In this document: piece after piece, positions 27,001 to 35,678 of the stretch
Numbering within the stretch: position 1 is the stretch's first letter
Layout: each line of letters opens with the position of its first letter
Assembly (NCBI GenBank): GCA_026931325.1
Contig: JAIXLO010000177.1
Span: forward strand, 32,756 to 96,755
Direction: 5' to 3'
DNA from: Chitinophagales bacterium
GTDB lineage: Bacteria > Bacteroidota > Bacteroidia > Chitinophagales > Chitinophagaceae
Length of the DNA: 64,000 nt
The notes under the pieces: model-generated
Databases searched by the model: none
Told to the model about the DNA's origin: nothing
What the model saw: the letters and a program-made list of their open reading frames with translations, nothing else
Program-made: the position numbers and the translations under genes

Positions 27001-29118
27001 ATTAATTTCTAAATTATCAAATTCAATATTATTGATTATTGTAGTACCAGAACCAACCATTACTATTACTCCAGTTGAATTTGTTTGAGTACCAGTACCT
27101 AAGATATTTCCATTAATAGTTAATGTTGCACTACTATTAATCAATCCTAAATTACCATTAATTAATACATTTCCATTCACACTAACATCCACAGCAGTAC
27201 TAACTCTAAATTCTCCATCATTAATATTTAAGTTTCCACCAACATCAATTGTGCCTGAAGCATTATTGACAGAAAAATATCCAGTGCCTTGGTTAATATT
27301 TAAATTGCCTGTTAAGGTTATAGGATTGTTTCCCCAAAGTACATACGCAGAAGCCCTATCTATTGTAAGGCTACCAGCAGTTGTTGGTGCAGTAAAAGTT
27401 TCATTAGGTATTGTAACATTTGTAGTTTGTGTACCATCACCTATAACTATGTTTGACCCAGCAACTGTTGTAATAGTCCCTGTTTGTGAAGTTCCATTTC
27501 TTTGTATAGGTGTTGCAGTATAAAATAATGATAAAGTATTGTTGCCAATAACAAATTCACCTAAAGTTAATCTTAAAAAACCATTAATTGTTGTACTTCC
27601 ATTTAAACTAATGGTTCCAGTAGAATTAATTTCAAGATTACCATAAGTTATACTTGATGAGATTGAATTGCTTCCACCAGTAAGAATAATTCTATTTCTT
27701 GTAGATATTGTACCAGTTACAGAACCACTACCTGTTATATTGCCATCAACAGTTACAGTACCAGTAGTAGAATAAAGATTTAATGTTCCTGCAATATGAA
27801 GATTACCTGCAAGTAATATACTTGTATTTGCACCAGAAACTCTTCCTGTTGTTCTAACTTCACTTGTATTATTGATATTCAAATTTCCATTTATAGCAGC
27901 ATTTGCACTCGCACCTGTAATATTGAATAAAGCTGAATTATTAACATTAACATCACCATTAGCAACAAAGTTATTAGCTGCTGCAATTCTAAGTTCACCA
28001 GAATTATTTACGTTTACTGTTCCATTTACCTCTACATCACCGCTTGCATTATTGATTGAAAAAATGCCAGAATTTACAACTAAATTTCCTGATAATTGTA
28101 TTGGATTATTACTAAACGAAACAGTATTACCTGAACCTCTATCAATTGTTAAACTTGCAAAATTAGCTGGGTTTGAAGTAAACAATGCATTAGGTAATGT
28201 ACTACTGGCAACAGTAGAAGAACCAAATACAATATTAGCAGATGCACCAACTGTTAAAGTTCCACTTGTTCTTGCAAATGGAGATAAAGTACTATTTTGA
28301 AAAGTAAGTGTATTATTTCCTATATTAAAGATTCCATTGGTTAAAGTTATTCTTCCATTAAAAGATAAATCACTTGAAGCTGTTAAAGTAGCAAGTGCAT
28401 TATTTAAGGTAAATCCTTTATATTCTGCTATGTTAGAAGTTCCTGATGTAAGCCCTGTACCATGCAATGAAGCATTAGTCATTGTTAAAGATTGAGTAAA
28501 AGTTACAGCATTTAAAGTAAAATTATCAATTCTAAGTACACCATCTGTTGCATCAGGGTTTGAACCAGCACCATAACCTAATACAATTATATATACATCA
28601 CTTTTGTTATTAGCAATAGTTCCTAAAGAAAAAGAAACTGTTTGAAAGCTACCAGTCAAAGCAGGATTAGCAGATATTCTTGTATAAGTAACATCATCAT
28701 CACTAACATATACATTTACATGGCTTGGCATTTTAGTTCCTATACCCATTACGTCCATAGTTAATGTAATAGTAGAAAGGCCTTGTGTATTAAATGGTCC
28801 AAATTTTATATGAGGTGTTGTAAGAGCAGCAGTAGCAGCTGGTCTTCCTCCTGTAGTAAATCCATAATATCCTATAGCCATACCATCAATTGAACCTCCA
28901 TAATTTGCAGCATTACCAGCTCCATGGGCATCAGTTAAAGAATAAGTTGATACAGCAGGTGTGCCAATTGTAGAAACAGCTGTTTCAATTGTAGTTTCTA
29001 CTGTTGTATTTCTTGCATTATTATCTTCAAAATCATAATAACCTATTGCTGTTTGCGATTTTAAAAAATTGCCAATAAACAACACTATTAAAAATAGAGT
29101 AAATTTTAAAACTTTCAT
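24067..29118 (-). CDS. Large T9SS-secreted repeat protein with type A sorting domain
   Basis: About 1683 residues. N-terminal signal peptide (MKVLKFTLFLIVLFIGNFLKS), then a lectin/jellyroll-like region (about 25-200), a long series of short Asn/Gly/Thr-rich strands typical of a beta-helix (about 200-1050), a non-repetitive domain, and a C-terminal T9SS type A target domain (VYPNPIKDRKMN, IYNLSGQLMYSS, GMYQLAIKG). It would cross the outer membrane by the Por system and be anchored or released. The frame is open to a TTG at 29124, but the ATG at 29118 is the better start. Adhesin or matrix roles are plausible; no enzymatic motif was recognised. Confidence 0.85.
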   Translation of the reverse strand: MKVLKFTLFLIVLFIGNFLKSQTAIGYYDFEDNNARNTTVETTIETAVSTIGTPAVSTYSLTDAHGAGNAANYGGSIDGMAIGYYGFTTGGRPAATAALTTPHIKFGPFNTQGLSTITLTMDVMGIGTKMPSHVNVYVSDDDVTYTRISANPALTGSFQTVSFSLGTIANNKSDVYIIVLGYGAGSNPDATDGVLRIDNFTLNAVTFTQSLTMTNASLHGTGLTSGTSNIAEYKGFTLNNALATLTASSDLSFNGRITLTNGIFNIGNNTLTFQNSTLSPFARTSGTLTVGASANIVFGSSTVASSTLPNALFTSNPANFASLTIDRGSGNTVSFSNNPIQLSGNLVVNSGIFSINNASGDVEVNGTVNVNNSGELRIAAANNFVANGDVNVNNSALFNITGASANAAINGNLNINNTSEVRTTGRVSGANTSILLAGNLHIAGTLNLYSTTGTVTVDGNITGSGSVTGTISTRNRIILTGGSNSISSSITYGNLEINSTGTISLNGSTTINGFLRLTLGEFVIGNNTLSLFYTATPIQRNGTSQTGTITTVAGSNIVIGDGTQTTNVTIPNETFTAPTTAGSLTIDRASAYVLWGNNPITLTGNLNINQGTGYFSVNNASGTIDVGGNLNINDGEFRVSTAVDVSVNGNVLINGNLGLINSSATLTINGNILGTGTQTNSTGVIVMVGSGTTIINNIEFDNLEINSNGNVSLVGNTSFVGFIRLTKGNFVIGNNSLTLLYNGALFQRDGVAQVGKIVTSSGTNILIGDGTQTATMTIANEIFTTPTTIYNLTINKSSGATNWGNNPITISGDFNLHAGTSYFSVNNASGTIDVGGDLNINSGEFRIYNVAVNVNVGGDLNMTNSTIYLRGANATVTISGDVTGSGTQTASTGRIIMVGSGTTLSSAIEYNNVEINSTGNVSLTGNTSFSGRITLTAGSLVVGSNTLTLHTYNSPLVRSSGTITLSSNSSLSFGTAGFTGGNAFTIPNNVFNGTEFKNFTINRTNQLTLNNQNFFLRGLLSIEAGTLRLPNNYLFTLRSTSLANTAQVGPIGATGNITYGTNAAFRLERYIPQTGGTGIRQYRDLAAGLHPGTGTIYDNWQEGGGNGLDNGVYYGTHISGKQGGYPGGVDATTGFDITQSGAGSLSTFDVNGSGASVWTTWSTATSKNTKTTLSPFKGYRVLIRGNRLVDLYQNPTPTGMNAPAIIRTKGKLITGDVAFTTTGVTANGVTDNSVKLNSASATGFTIIPNPYACLVDWSLVYADASNISSAYYLYDPNIVQLSGVYVTYNSVGDITVPAASAANKYIQPGQAIFVRNSTTSPSVTFKESHKAPTGDFTETFRSANSSSTSRIYINLNKKEGNSSVYTLRDGAAVAFRSDFNDGDGPEDAAKISNSLENISIISKSNKQWCIEGRQQAVADDTVTLRMYYGTGATVGGNYQIEINTEHFENNGLQAYLLDKYTNTLTQLTMGSSSTYNYTVTNNANTYNLRFAIVFKTNNALPVTFINVAATQTEKKVNVGWSVAESNISNYEIERGSNVNELSVVGNTLAVGTAISSEQKYNWLDVSPLSGNNYYRIKAIGKDGKITYSSTVLVRMSEKGSSITVYPNPIKDRKMNILSENLAKGNYEIQIYNLSGQLMYSSTINHNGGTASYSVSLPNSIISGMYQLAIKGKDYNNTQSIIVE
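26180..28400 (-). repeat. Imperfect ~200-residue tandem modules inside the T9SS protein
   Basis: The beta-helix region repeats a module of roughly 600 bp. The clearest anchors are SVNNASGTIDVGG, encoded near 26610-26650 and again near 27235-27275, with a divergent copy (SINNASGDVEVNG) near 28030-28070, and IGDGTQT blocks near 26805-26820 and 27430-27445. The two central copies are close at DNA level, which suggests a fairly recent internal duplication. Confidence 0.75.
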
Positions 29119-29599
29119 AATCAAAATTATTTTTTAAAAATTGTTTTATATACAAAATAAAGTTTACAACTCATACTTATCATAAAAAATGGTATCCTCA
29201 CTTATATAAAAACATATAGTGCAAAGTAAAGCAATTTTATATTATTTTAATCAGTTATTTATTCGAAATTAAAAAAATATTTTGTTTTAATATTTTAAAG
29301 AACAACTAATAGTCCATAAAAATTTTTACTCTTTAATTTTAGACTCAAAGTCAATAAAATTATGTTATAAAAATAAGTAAATATGTAAAAATTTTAAAAA
29401 AGATATTAGAATTCTTCTAGTGCTTACAATATTTCATAAATAACCAAGCAATATAGACATTTTAAATAACTCTTATTGCTATCTTTTTATTGCACTTTTC
29501 AAATAATAAGTCAATTTTGTCTTTAAAAGATAGACATTTTCATTTTTTAAGTTTACTTAATCTTATATCTTATATTTGCCCTCCAAAATTTTTACATAA
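29119..29599. other. Divergent intergenic region between the T9SS gene and pdhA
   Basis: About 480 bp, very AT-rich, with no supported coding frame or strong hairpin. The right end carries the pdhA promoter (29571-29578). No clear promoter was found for the minus-strand T9SS gene. Confidence 0.6.
29571..29578 (+). promoter_or_regulatory. -7 box (TATATTTG) of pdhA
   Basis: Exact TAnnTTTG match, followed by GCCC, 21 nt before the GTG start at 29600. Confidence 0.65.
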
Positions 29600-30595
29600 G
29601 TGGCAACTAAATTTTCAAAGGAAACCTATTTATATTGGTATGAATTAATGCAATTAATTCGCCAATTTGAACTAAAAGCTGAAGAAATGTATAAAATGCA
29701 TGGAAAAATTCGTGGATTTTTTCATTCTTATGCTGGGCAAGAAGCTATAGCAGCAGGTTGTATGACTGCTACTAAACAAGAAGATATTTTTATAACTGCT
29801 TATAGAGATCATGGATTATCCTTAGCAAAAGGCACTTCTGCTAATGCATGTATGGCAGAACTTTATGGAAAAGCTACAGGTTGTGCAAAAGGTAAAGGTG
29901 GTAGTATGCACTTTTTTGATGTTAAAAATAATTTTTTTGGTGGACATGGAATTGTAGGAGCACAAATAGGTACAGGTGCAGGTTTAGCTTTTGCAGAAAA
30001 ATACAAAGAAACGGATAATGTGGTTCTTTGTTTTTTTGGTGATGGTGCTGCAAGACAAGGTATTCTTCATGAAGCTTTTAATATGGCAATGACTTGGAAG
30101 TTGCCAGTAATTTATATCTGCGAAAATAATAATTATGCAATGGGTACTTCAATAGAACGTGCAAGTAACATTACTGATATTTACAAATTAGCAGATGCTT
30201 ATGAAATGCCAGCAGACCAAATTAATGGAATGAACCCTGAATCAGTACATGAAAGTGTTGCAAGAGCAGTAAAACGTGCAAGAGAAAAAGGAGGGCCAAC
30301 ATTAATTGAAATGAAAACTTATCGTTATAAAGGACACTCAATTAGCGACCCTCAAAAATATCGTACCAAAGAAGAGGTTGAAGAGTATAAAGAAAAAGAT
30401 CCAATAGGGCTTGTATATAATACCATATTAGAAAATAATTTTGCCAATATGGAAGACCTTGCAGCTATAGATGCAAAAGTTGCTAATGTAGTAGAAGCAA
30501 GTGTTCAATTTGCTGAAAATAGCCCATTACCAGATGATAGTGAAGTTTTAAAAGATATTTATATTGATGAAAATTATCCTTTTATTATTGATTAA
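29600..30595 (+). CDS. pdhA: Pyruvate dehydrogenase E1 component, alpha subunit
   Basis: Thiamine-diphosphate-dependent decarboxylase subunit of the pyruvate dehydrogenase complex. The 331 residues contain the ThDP/Mg motif GDGAARQG (147-154) to ENNNYAMGT (175-183), the substrate loop YRDHGLSLAKG, and the C-terminal loop YRYKGHSISDPQKYRT. It starts with GTG, giving MATKFSKETY. The beta subunit and E2 are not adjacent, so complex genes are split in this genome. A branched-chain 2-oxoacid E1 is an alternative, but the motifs fit PdhA better. Confidence 0.92.
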   Translation: MATKFSKETYLYWYELMQLIRQFELKAEEMYKMHGKIRGFFHSYAGQEAIAAGCMTATKQEDIFITAYRDHGLSLAKGTSANACMAELYGKATGCAKGKGGSMHFFDVKNNFFGGHGIVGAQIGTGAGLAFAEKYKETDNVVLCFFGDGAARQGILHEAFNMAMTWKLPVIYICENNNYAMGTSIERASNITDIYKLADAYEMPADQINGMNPESVHESVARAVKRAREKGGPTLIEMKTYRYKGHSISDPQKYRTKEEVEEYKEKDPIGLVYNTILENNFANMEDLAAIDAKVANVVEASVQFAENSPLPDDSEVLKDIYIDENYPFIID

Positions 30596-30608
30596 TAAAA
30601 TAAAAAAC

Positions 30609-30638
30609 TTGAACTAATAGTAAAAATCCCCAATTTTG
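30609..30638 (+). promoter_or_regulatory. Probable promoter of the TPR protein-ribH unit
   Basis: TTG at 30609-30611, 19-nt spacer, CAATTTTG at 30631-30638 (one mismatch to TAnnTTTG), 29 nt before the ATG at 30668. Confidence 0.45.
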
Positions 30639-30667
30639 CACGCATTTTATAAACAACAAATAATACA

Positions 30668-31351
30668 ATGAGTGAACAAGCAGTAAAGAAAGAATTTTGG
30701 CTACAGTTAGAAAGCCTTTGGCAAAAAAATAGTAAAATTATTATTATAGTAGTTTCTGCTATCGTTTTAATTGCAGCAGCATTATATGGCTATAAAGAAT
30801 TTGTAGTATTACCCAAAGAAGAAAAAGCAGCAGAAGCACTATATAAAGTGCAACAGTGGTATGCAGAAGATTCATCTAACTATGTAATTAATGGAGATAC
30901 AACAGGAGCAAAAGGTGCTTTGTATATTATTAAAAATTATAGTGGTACAAAATCAGCAAATCTTGCAAAATTTTATGTTGGTGTTAGTTATTTAAAACTA
31001 AAAGATTTTTCAAATGCTATTAAATATTTGAAAGATTTCAACACAAAATCTTTACCTGTACAAATGGCTGCTTATACTGCATTAGGTCATGCTTATGCTG
31101 AGTCAGGTAAAAAAGATGATGCTGTAAATTATTATAAAAAAGCTGGTAGCACTTTTGAAGATGATAAAGATAACTCTGCTGAAAATTTATTTTTAGCTGC
31201 TCAATTATTAGAAACAATGAATAAAAATAAAGAAGCATTAGAGTTATATAAAACCATCAAACAAAAATTTCCTCAAACACAAAAAGGCAACGAAGCTGAT
31301 AAATATATTTATAGATTAAGTATAGAAAAAAACGATTTTAGCATTAACTAA
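30668..31351 (+). CDS. Membrane-anchored TPR protein
   Basis: 227 residues with a single membrane helix (IIIIVVSAIVLIAAALYG, about 25-42) and periplasmic helical repeats; TPR-type pairs are visible at AKFYVGVSYLKLKDFSNAIKY and AYTALGHAYAESGKKDDAV. The layout recalls YfgM/CpoB-like ancillary proteins. The stop codon is 2 nt before the ribH start, so the two are co-transcribed; this pairing is often seen in Bacteroidota. The specific partner is unknown. Confidence 0.8.
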   Translation: MSEQAVKKEFWLQLESLWQKNSKIIIIVVSAIVLIAAALYGYKEFVVLPKEEKAAEALYKVQQWYAEDSSNYVINGDTTGAKGALYIIKNYSGTKSANLAKFYVGVSYLKLKDFSNAIKYLKDFNTKSLPVQMAAYTALGHAYAESGKKDDAVNYYKKAGSTFEDDKDNSAENLFLAAQLLETMNKNKEALELYKTIKQKFPQTQKGNEADKYIYRLSIEKNDFSIN

Positions 31352-31353
31352 TT

Positions 31354-31839
31354 ATGGCAACTAAAGGAAATAAAAACTTATTTAAAGGCATCCCAAAAAT
31401 AAAGGATGCCTTTATAATAATTGTAAAAACAGAATGGAATAGTAGTATTGTTAATAAATTAGAAGAGGGAGTAAAAAAAGTTTTACAAACTGCTAATATT
31501 TCTTATAAAACAATTACAATTCCTGGTGCTGTTGAAATACCTTTTGCAGTTAAGCAACATTATACTTTTGCTAATAAATTGCCAGATGCTTACATTACTT
31601 TAGGTACAGTAATTAAAGGAGATACACCTCATTTTGATTATGTGTGCAAGTTTGTTACAGATGGAGTATTACAATTAAATTTATCTATGAATGTGCCTGT
31701 AATTTTTGGTGTATTAACTGTAAATTCTGAAGAAGAAGCTAAAGACAGAACTATTGGAAAACATGGAAACAAAGGAGAAGAATTTGCACTATCTGCTTTA
31801 AAAATGATTTCGGTAAATCGTAGCTTACAGAAAGGATAA
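31354..31839 (+). CDS. ribH: 6,7-dimethyl-8-ribityllumazine synthase
   Basis: Penultimate step of riboflavin synthesis: joins 5-amino-6-ribitylaminouracil with 3,4-dihydroxybutanone phosphate. The 161 residues show IPGAVEIPFAVK (56-67), GTVIKGDTPHFDYV (84-97) with catalytic His 93, and TVNSEEEAKDRTI. No FMN riboswitch is visible. Control is probably through the upstream TPR-gene promoter. It converges with the next minus-strand gene at only 3 nt. Confidence 0.96.
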   Translation: MATKGNKNLFKGIPKIKDAFIIIVKTEWNSSIVNKLEEGVKKVLQTANISYKTITIPGAVEIPFAVKQHYTFANKLPDAYITLGTVIKGDTPHFDYVCKFVTDGVLQLNLSMNVPVIFGVLTVNSEEEAKDRTIGKHGNKGEEFALSALKMISVNRSLQKG

Positions 31840-31842
31840 TTT

Positions 31843-32781
31843 TTATTGTTCTTCTTCTTTAAAATCAAAAAGAGTTGCTGTAAATAAAGCCCTTTCTCTT
31901 TTCTTAAACATAACATTCCAATTACCAATATATCTTAAAAGTTTAGGTACTGTGTATCCTTTAAAGTTGGTCATTTGTACTTCTATACTTACATCAAAAT
32001 CGTAAACACCTGCACTATAACTTAATGAGTAACTTCTATAAGCTACTTCTAATGTTTTAGGGTCAAACCAAGTGGTCATTTCATCTACCACAACTTTATC
32101 TTTCTTAAAAAAACCTAAGCCTTCTTTTGGTACAATTGAAAACACATAATATAATTTATTTTCTTTTTCTTGCAAGTCTAATTTGTAGTCATAAATTTTA
32201 TGTGCTGCATCATCATATAAATCTAACTTTCCACCAATAAAAGGAATACCTGGAATTTTTTTTCCTGGGTTGAAAAATAACATCTTCAATTGTTCTCTAT
32301 GTTTATCCATTCCTTTTTTACCAGAGACAGATAAAGTATTTCCTGCAACAATATTTGTTTCATTACAAACTTTTCCTTTAGTAAAAAATAATGAAGCATA
32401 CATACGTGCAGTAGTATAATTATAATCTTTGTTTTTATCATAAAAATCTCCGGTAGTTGTTTCTTCTAACACTTGCATAGTTCTGCAATGGTTGACTCTT
32501 TCTTGCTTTGTTCTACTGAATAAAGATGCTTTTACTTTTCCTTTTTTATCCAACATTTTAATATCGTTATAAGCTGTAAAACTTAATATACGAAGGTTTT
32601 TAAATGCCTTGTAAAAACTGGTATCTTCTTTAATTTGTTTTAGCAGCGTGTTATAATCAAATCCATTTCTTACTACTACTTCGGTAAGGGTAAATTTTTT
32701 GTTATCAATAACAACAACAGAATCTTGTGCCTGTAATAAATTATAGAAAAGAATAAAAAGTATAAAAGCAATTAATCTCAT
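31843..32781 (-). CDS. Periplasmic/outer-membrane protein of unknown function
   Basis: 312 residues with a signal peptide (MRLIAFILFILFYNLLQAQ, cleavage near 19). The mature part has alternating strands and ends MFKKRERALFTATLFDFKEEEQ; no known motif was recognised. A short segment (FTLTEVVVRNGFDYNTLLKQI) recalls the region after carboxypeptidase-regulatory-like domains, but that domain is absent. Its ATG overlaps the def stop by 4 nt (ATGA), so it is translationally coupled to peptide deformylase. Likely envelope-associated; function unknown. Confidence 0.7.
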   Translation of the reverse strand: MRLIAFILFILFYNLLQAQDSVVVIDNKKFTLTEVVVRNGFDYNTLLKQIKEDTSFYKAFKNLRILSFTAYNDIKMLDKKGKVKASLFSRTKQERVNHCRTMQVLEETTTGDFYDKNKDYNYTTARMYASLFFTKGKVCNETNIVAGNTLSVSGKKGMDKHREQLKMLFFNPGKKIPGIPFIGGKLDLYDDAAHKIYDYKLDLQEKENKLYYVFSIVPKEGLGFFKKDKVVVDEMTTWFDPKTLEVAYRSYSLSYSAGVYDFDVSIEVQMTNFKGYTVPKLLRYIGNWNVMFKKRERALFTATLFDFKEEEQ

Positions 32782-33356
32782 TTCATAAAAATCATTTTGT
32801 AATCAACTTTTACTTTGCCTTTAGAAATATCATTTAATTTTCCTTGCAATAATTTTTTTCTAAGAGGTTTTAAATAGTCAATAAATAATTTGCCTTCAAT
32901 ATGGTCATATTCGTGTAAAATTACTCTTGCAGTAATTCCATGAAATGCTTCAATATGTGTTTTAAAATTTTCATCCATATATTCAAGCACTACCATTTCT
33001 GGTCTTAAAATATCTTCTCTTATTTTAGGAATTGAAAGACAACCTTCGTTATAAAACCATTCATCTCCATCTAAGTCTTTTATTTGTGCATTTATAAAAG
33101 TTCTTTTTATACCTGGTGCATCAGAATATTGTTTCCTTTCTGCATCATCCATATTTTCATATATCTGAGTAGTATCTACGATAAACAAACGAATTTCTTT
33201 ATTGATTTGAGGAGCAGCCAAACCTACACCATTGCTAGCATACATTGTTTCCCACATATCACTAATTAATGTATGTAGCTTAGGATAATTAGCATCAATA
33301 TTGGTAGCTTTTTTTCTAAGAATTGCTGCACCATAAGCTACAATAGGAAGTATCAT
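32778..33356 (-). CDS. def: Peptide deformylase
   Basis: Removes the N-terminal formyl group from new proteins. The 192 residues have the three family motifs: GVGLAAPQ (43-50), EGCLSIP (104-110) with the metal-binding Cys 106, and HEYDH (148-152). An insertion around residues 66-82 (ENMDDAERKQYSDAPG) is usual for Bacteroidota forms. It is not next to fmt. It is coupled by a 4-nt overlap to the downstream envelope gene. Confidence 0.97.
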   Translation of the reverse strand: MILPIVAYGAAILRKKATNIDANYPKLHTLISDMWETMYASNGVGLAAPQINKEIRLFIVDTTQIYENMDDAERKQYSDAPGIKRTFINAQIKDLDGDEWFYNEGCLSIPKIREDILRPEMVVLEYMDENFKTHIEAFHGITARVILHEYDHIEGKLFIDYLKPLRKKLLQGKLNDISKGKVKVDYKMIFMK

Positions 33357-33555
33357 TATTAATAATTATTAAAATGAAAAAATGAAGTAGCAAATGTATG
33401 GCTAAAAACATGATGTTCAGTATTGTGTTATAGATATAAATCTGTTAAAGCCAGACTCTACATTAGGAATATAAATTAGTTTTTCGGATTTCGGATTTAG
33501 TTTTTAGTTTTTAGTTTTTCGAGATTCTATCGCTTAATTTGGTTTAAACAATTTT
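33357..33555. other. Intergenic region with short T-rich direct repeats
   Basis: It contains the def promoter at the left, then a run of short direct repeats near 33480-33522 (TTTCGGAT twice, TTTTAGTT three times). The repeats look like slippage-prone low-complexity DNA. No gene is seen. Confidence 0.5.
33391..33398 (-). promoter_or_regulatory. -7 box (TACATTTG) of def
   Basis: Minus-strand TACATTTG matches TAnnTTTG, 34 nt before the def ATG. Confidence 0.5.
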
Positions 33556-33969
33556 TCAAGATTTATTTGTAAGAAACTCTTGCAACATAATAGTAGCAGC
33601 TATTTGGTCTGTATTGCTTTTAATTTGTCTTTGCTTTTTTTTCATTCCCATTTGTATCATAGCCTGAGCTGCCATTTTAGAAGTAAAACGTTCATCTATC
33701 ATTTGTATAGGGATAGAAGGAAATTTCTTTTTAAATTTTTCTGCAAAAGAATATACTAATGGTGTTGCATGCGTTGCAGTGTCATCTAAGTTTAAGGGCT
33801 CTCCAAGTAACAACAACTCTACTTGTTCTTGTAAAAAATATTTTTCAAGAAATGAAAATAATTCAGGTGTATTAACAGTTGTTAGAGCTGTAGCAATAAT
33901 TTGAAATGGGTCTGTAACTGCTATGCCTGTTCTTTTTGCACCATAGTCTATACACATTATTCTTGCCAT
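33556..33969 (-). CDS. ruvX: Holliday junction resolvase-like / pre-16S rRNA nuclease YqgF
   Basis: RNase H-fold nuclease implicated in 16S rRNA 5' maturation and in recombination. The 137 residues show the first catalytic Asp in CIDYGAKRTGIAV (D8), LLLGEPLN as the second block and the family C-terminal IDERFTSKMAAQAM. It follows the outer-membrane protein gene by 21 nt. Confidence 0.94.
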   Translation of the reverse strand: MARIMCIDYGAKRTGIAVTDPFQIIATALTTVNTPELFSFLEKYFLQEQVELLLLGEPLNLDDTATHATPLVYSFAEKFKKKFPSIPIQMIDERFTSKMAAQAMIQMGMKKKQRQIKSNTDQIAATIMLQEFLTNKS

Positions 33970-33990
33970 AGTGGTGCTATTATCTAGGTA

Positions 33991-34470
33991 TTATTTTAAA
34001 TCAAAACCATAAGCAACTCTTAATGCAAATTGCTTACAATATCTACCAAAATCAGTTGCATCTTCATACTTCACACTAAAGTCAATTGTTTTAAATGATA
34101 GCCCAACAGATGGAGACCAAATAAATGAACGACCACTGCCTTTTACTAATCCAAAACCAATTCCTATTTCTCCAGCAGTATATAAATTATCTCCCCAAAA
34201 TTGTTTTACACCAGTTTTTAAAGGAATATAACCCATACTTGGAATATTATTTTTCTTGAAGAATTCAGAAACTCCTGTTGTTAAAATAAATTGTGTTTTA
34301 TCTACAATTTTAGTCTGGAGTCTTACATCTGCACCAAGTGTTAAACCATAACCACCATTAGATGCTACACCAGGTAAAATTCCTACACCCATTTTCCATT
34401 TTTGGGCATCTGCTGAATTTGAAAATAATAATGTTGAAGCTAAAAATGCTATAAAAAGTAAATGTTTCAT
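33991..34470 (-). CDS. Small outer-membrane beta-barrel-like protein
   Basis: 159 residues with a clear signal peptide (MKHLLFIAFLASTLLFSNSADAQ). The mature part has alternating Gly/aromatic strands (GYGLTLGADVRLQTKI, AGEIGIGFGLVKGSG) and a C-terminal LRVAYGFDLK, consistent with a small barrel. It lies between fbp (19 nt) and ruvX (21 nt) in one minus-strand run. No function can be assigned. Confidence 0.7.
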   Translation of the reverse strand: MKHLLFIAFLASTLLFSNSADAQKWKMGVGILPGVASNGGYGLTLGADVRLQTKIVDKTQFILTTGVSEFFKKNNIPSMGYIPLKTGVKQFWGDNLYTAGEIGIGFGLVKGSGRSFIWSPSVGLSFKTIDFSVKYEDATDFGRYCKQFALRVAYGFDLK

Positions 34471-34489
34471 AAATAAGAATTAATAAAAA

Positions 34490-35506
34490 TTATTTTGAAG
34501 TTTGTAAATAAGTATCTAACTCATCCATCATTTTTGTGCTACCAATAAATAATGGTGTTCTTTGATGTAATTCTTTAGGTTGAATATCTAAAATTCTTTG
34601 CTTACCATTGGTTGCTCTTCCTCCAGCTTTTTCTACAATAAACGCAAATGGATTACACTCATACAACAAACGCAATTTACCATTTGGTTTATCAGTTGTG
34701 CCAGGGTATGCAAAAATTCCTCCTTTAATTAAATTTCTATGAACATCAGAAACCATACTACCAATATAACGTTGAGTGTAAGGACCACCATCTGCTTTTG
34801 TTTTCTTTTGACAAGCAGTAATATATTCTTTCACACCTTGTTCGTATTGAAAAAAGTTTCCATGATTTACAGAATATATTTTTCCTTTTTCAGGGCATTG
34901 GATATTTGGATGACTTAAACAAAACTCTCCTATTTGTTGGTCTAAAGTAAAACCATTCACTCCTCTCTTTGTAGCATAAACCAACATTGTACTACTTCCA
35001 TAAATTACATATCCAGCAGCTACTTGCTTATTGCCTGATTGTAAAAAATCTTCCTTAGTGCATGGTTTTCCTAATTCACTTACTCTTCTGTAAATGCTAA
35101 AAATAGTACCGATAGAAACATTTACATCTATATTACTACTACCATCTAAAGGATCAAATAAGCAAACATATTTACTATTATTACTTATAGGATCATCAAA
35201 TATTTCGATATCATCCATCTCTTCACTTCCAATGCCTGCACAGCTAATACCATGTTTTAAAACTCCCATCATTTGGTTATTGGCAAAAACATCTAACTTC
35301 ATTACTTCTTCTCCTTGTACATTGGTTGTACCAAAAGCACCTAAAATATCTATTAGCCCAGCTTTATTAACTTCTACATTAATACGTTTTGCAGCTAAAC
35401 CAATATCTCTTAATAAAGAACTTAGCTCACCAGTTGCAGAAGGAAAATCTCTTAATTGTTGAATGGTAAATTCATCAAGGGTTAAAACGCTTCTATTAAC
35501 ATCCAT
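34490..35506 (-). CDS. fbp: Fructose-1,6-bisphosphatase class I
   Basis: Gluconeogenic phosphatase, 338 residues. The metal/phosphate-binding block [12 protein letters not shown] (118-129) and the SEE motif (94-96) are diagnostic for class [14 protein letters not shown] and [13 protein letters not shown] follow. A TACATTTG box lies 44 nt upstream. It leads the fbp / barrel protein / ruvX run. Confidence 0.97.
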   Translation of the reverse strand: MDVNRSVLTLDEFTIQQLRDFPSATGELSSLLRDIGLAAKRINVEVNKAGLIDILGAFGTTNVQGEEVMKLDVFANNQMMGVLKHGISCAGIGSEEMDDIEIFDDPISNNSKYVCLFDPLDGSSNIDVNVSIGTIFSIYRRVSELGKPCTKEDFLQSGNKQVAAGYVIYGSSTMLVYATKRGVNGFTLDQQIGEFCLSHPNIQCPEKGKIYSVNHGNFFQYEQGVKEYITACQKKTKADGGPYTQRYIGSMVSDVHRNLIKGGIFAYPGTTDKPNGKLRLLYECNPFAFIVEKAGGRATNGKQRILDIQPKELHQRTPLFIGSTKMMDELDTYLQTSK

Positions 35507-35550
35507 AATAAGTTAATTTTAAAACATTAAAAAGTTGAAAATTTTTGCTG

Positions 35551-35558
35551 CAAATGTA
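35551..35558 (-). promoter_or_regulatory. -7 box (TACATTTG) of fbp
   Basis: Minus-strand TACATTTG, an exact TAnnTTTG match, 44 nt before the fbp ATG in a divergent region shared with the proline dehydrogenase promoter. Confidence 0.5.
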
Positions 35559-35641
35559 TTATAAGCAATTTACATTTTGATATTTCTGTATAAATAAAGA
35601 ATAAAAATGATAAAGGGTTTATTAGTTTTATTAATTACCAA

Positions 35642-35649
35642 TACTTTTG
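35642..35649 (+). promoter_or_regulatory. -7 box (TACTTTTG) of the proline dehydrogenase gene
   Basis: TACTTTTG, an exact consensus match, 29 nt before the ATG at 35679; TTTA about 20 nt upstream may serve as the -33 box. Confidence 0.55.
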
Positions 35650-35678
35650 TACTCTTTAATCAACCTTAGCTTTTTATT

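Noticed and set aside
27251-28300. Long plus-strand open frames opposite the T9SS gene
   Set aside because: They are antisense shadows produced by the biased codon use of the repeat region; they have no start context or family motifs.
30596-30667. FMN riboswitch ahead of the ribH unit
   Set aside because: The gap is only 72 nt and holds a normal promoter; no RFN-type conserved stems are present.
33480-33525. Short T-rich direct repeats as a mobile-element scar
   Set aside because: No terminal inverted repeats, target duplication or transposase remnant is visible; simple slippage explains them.
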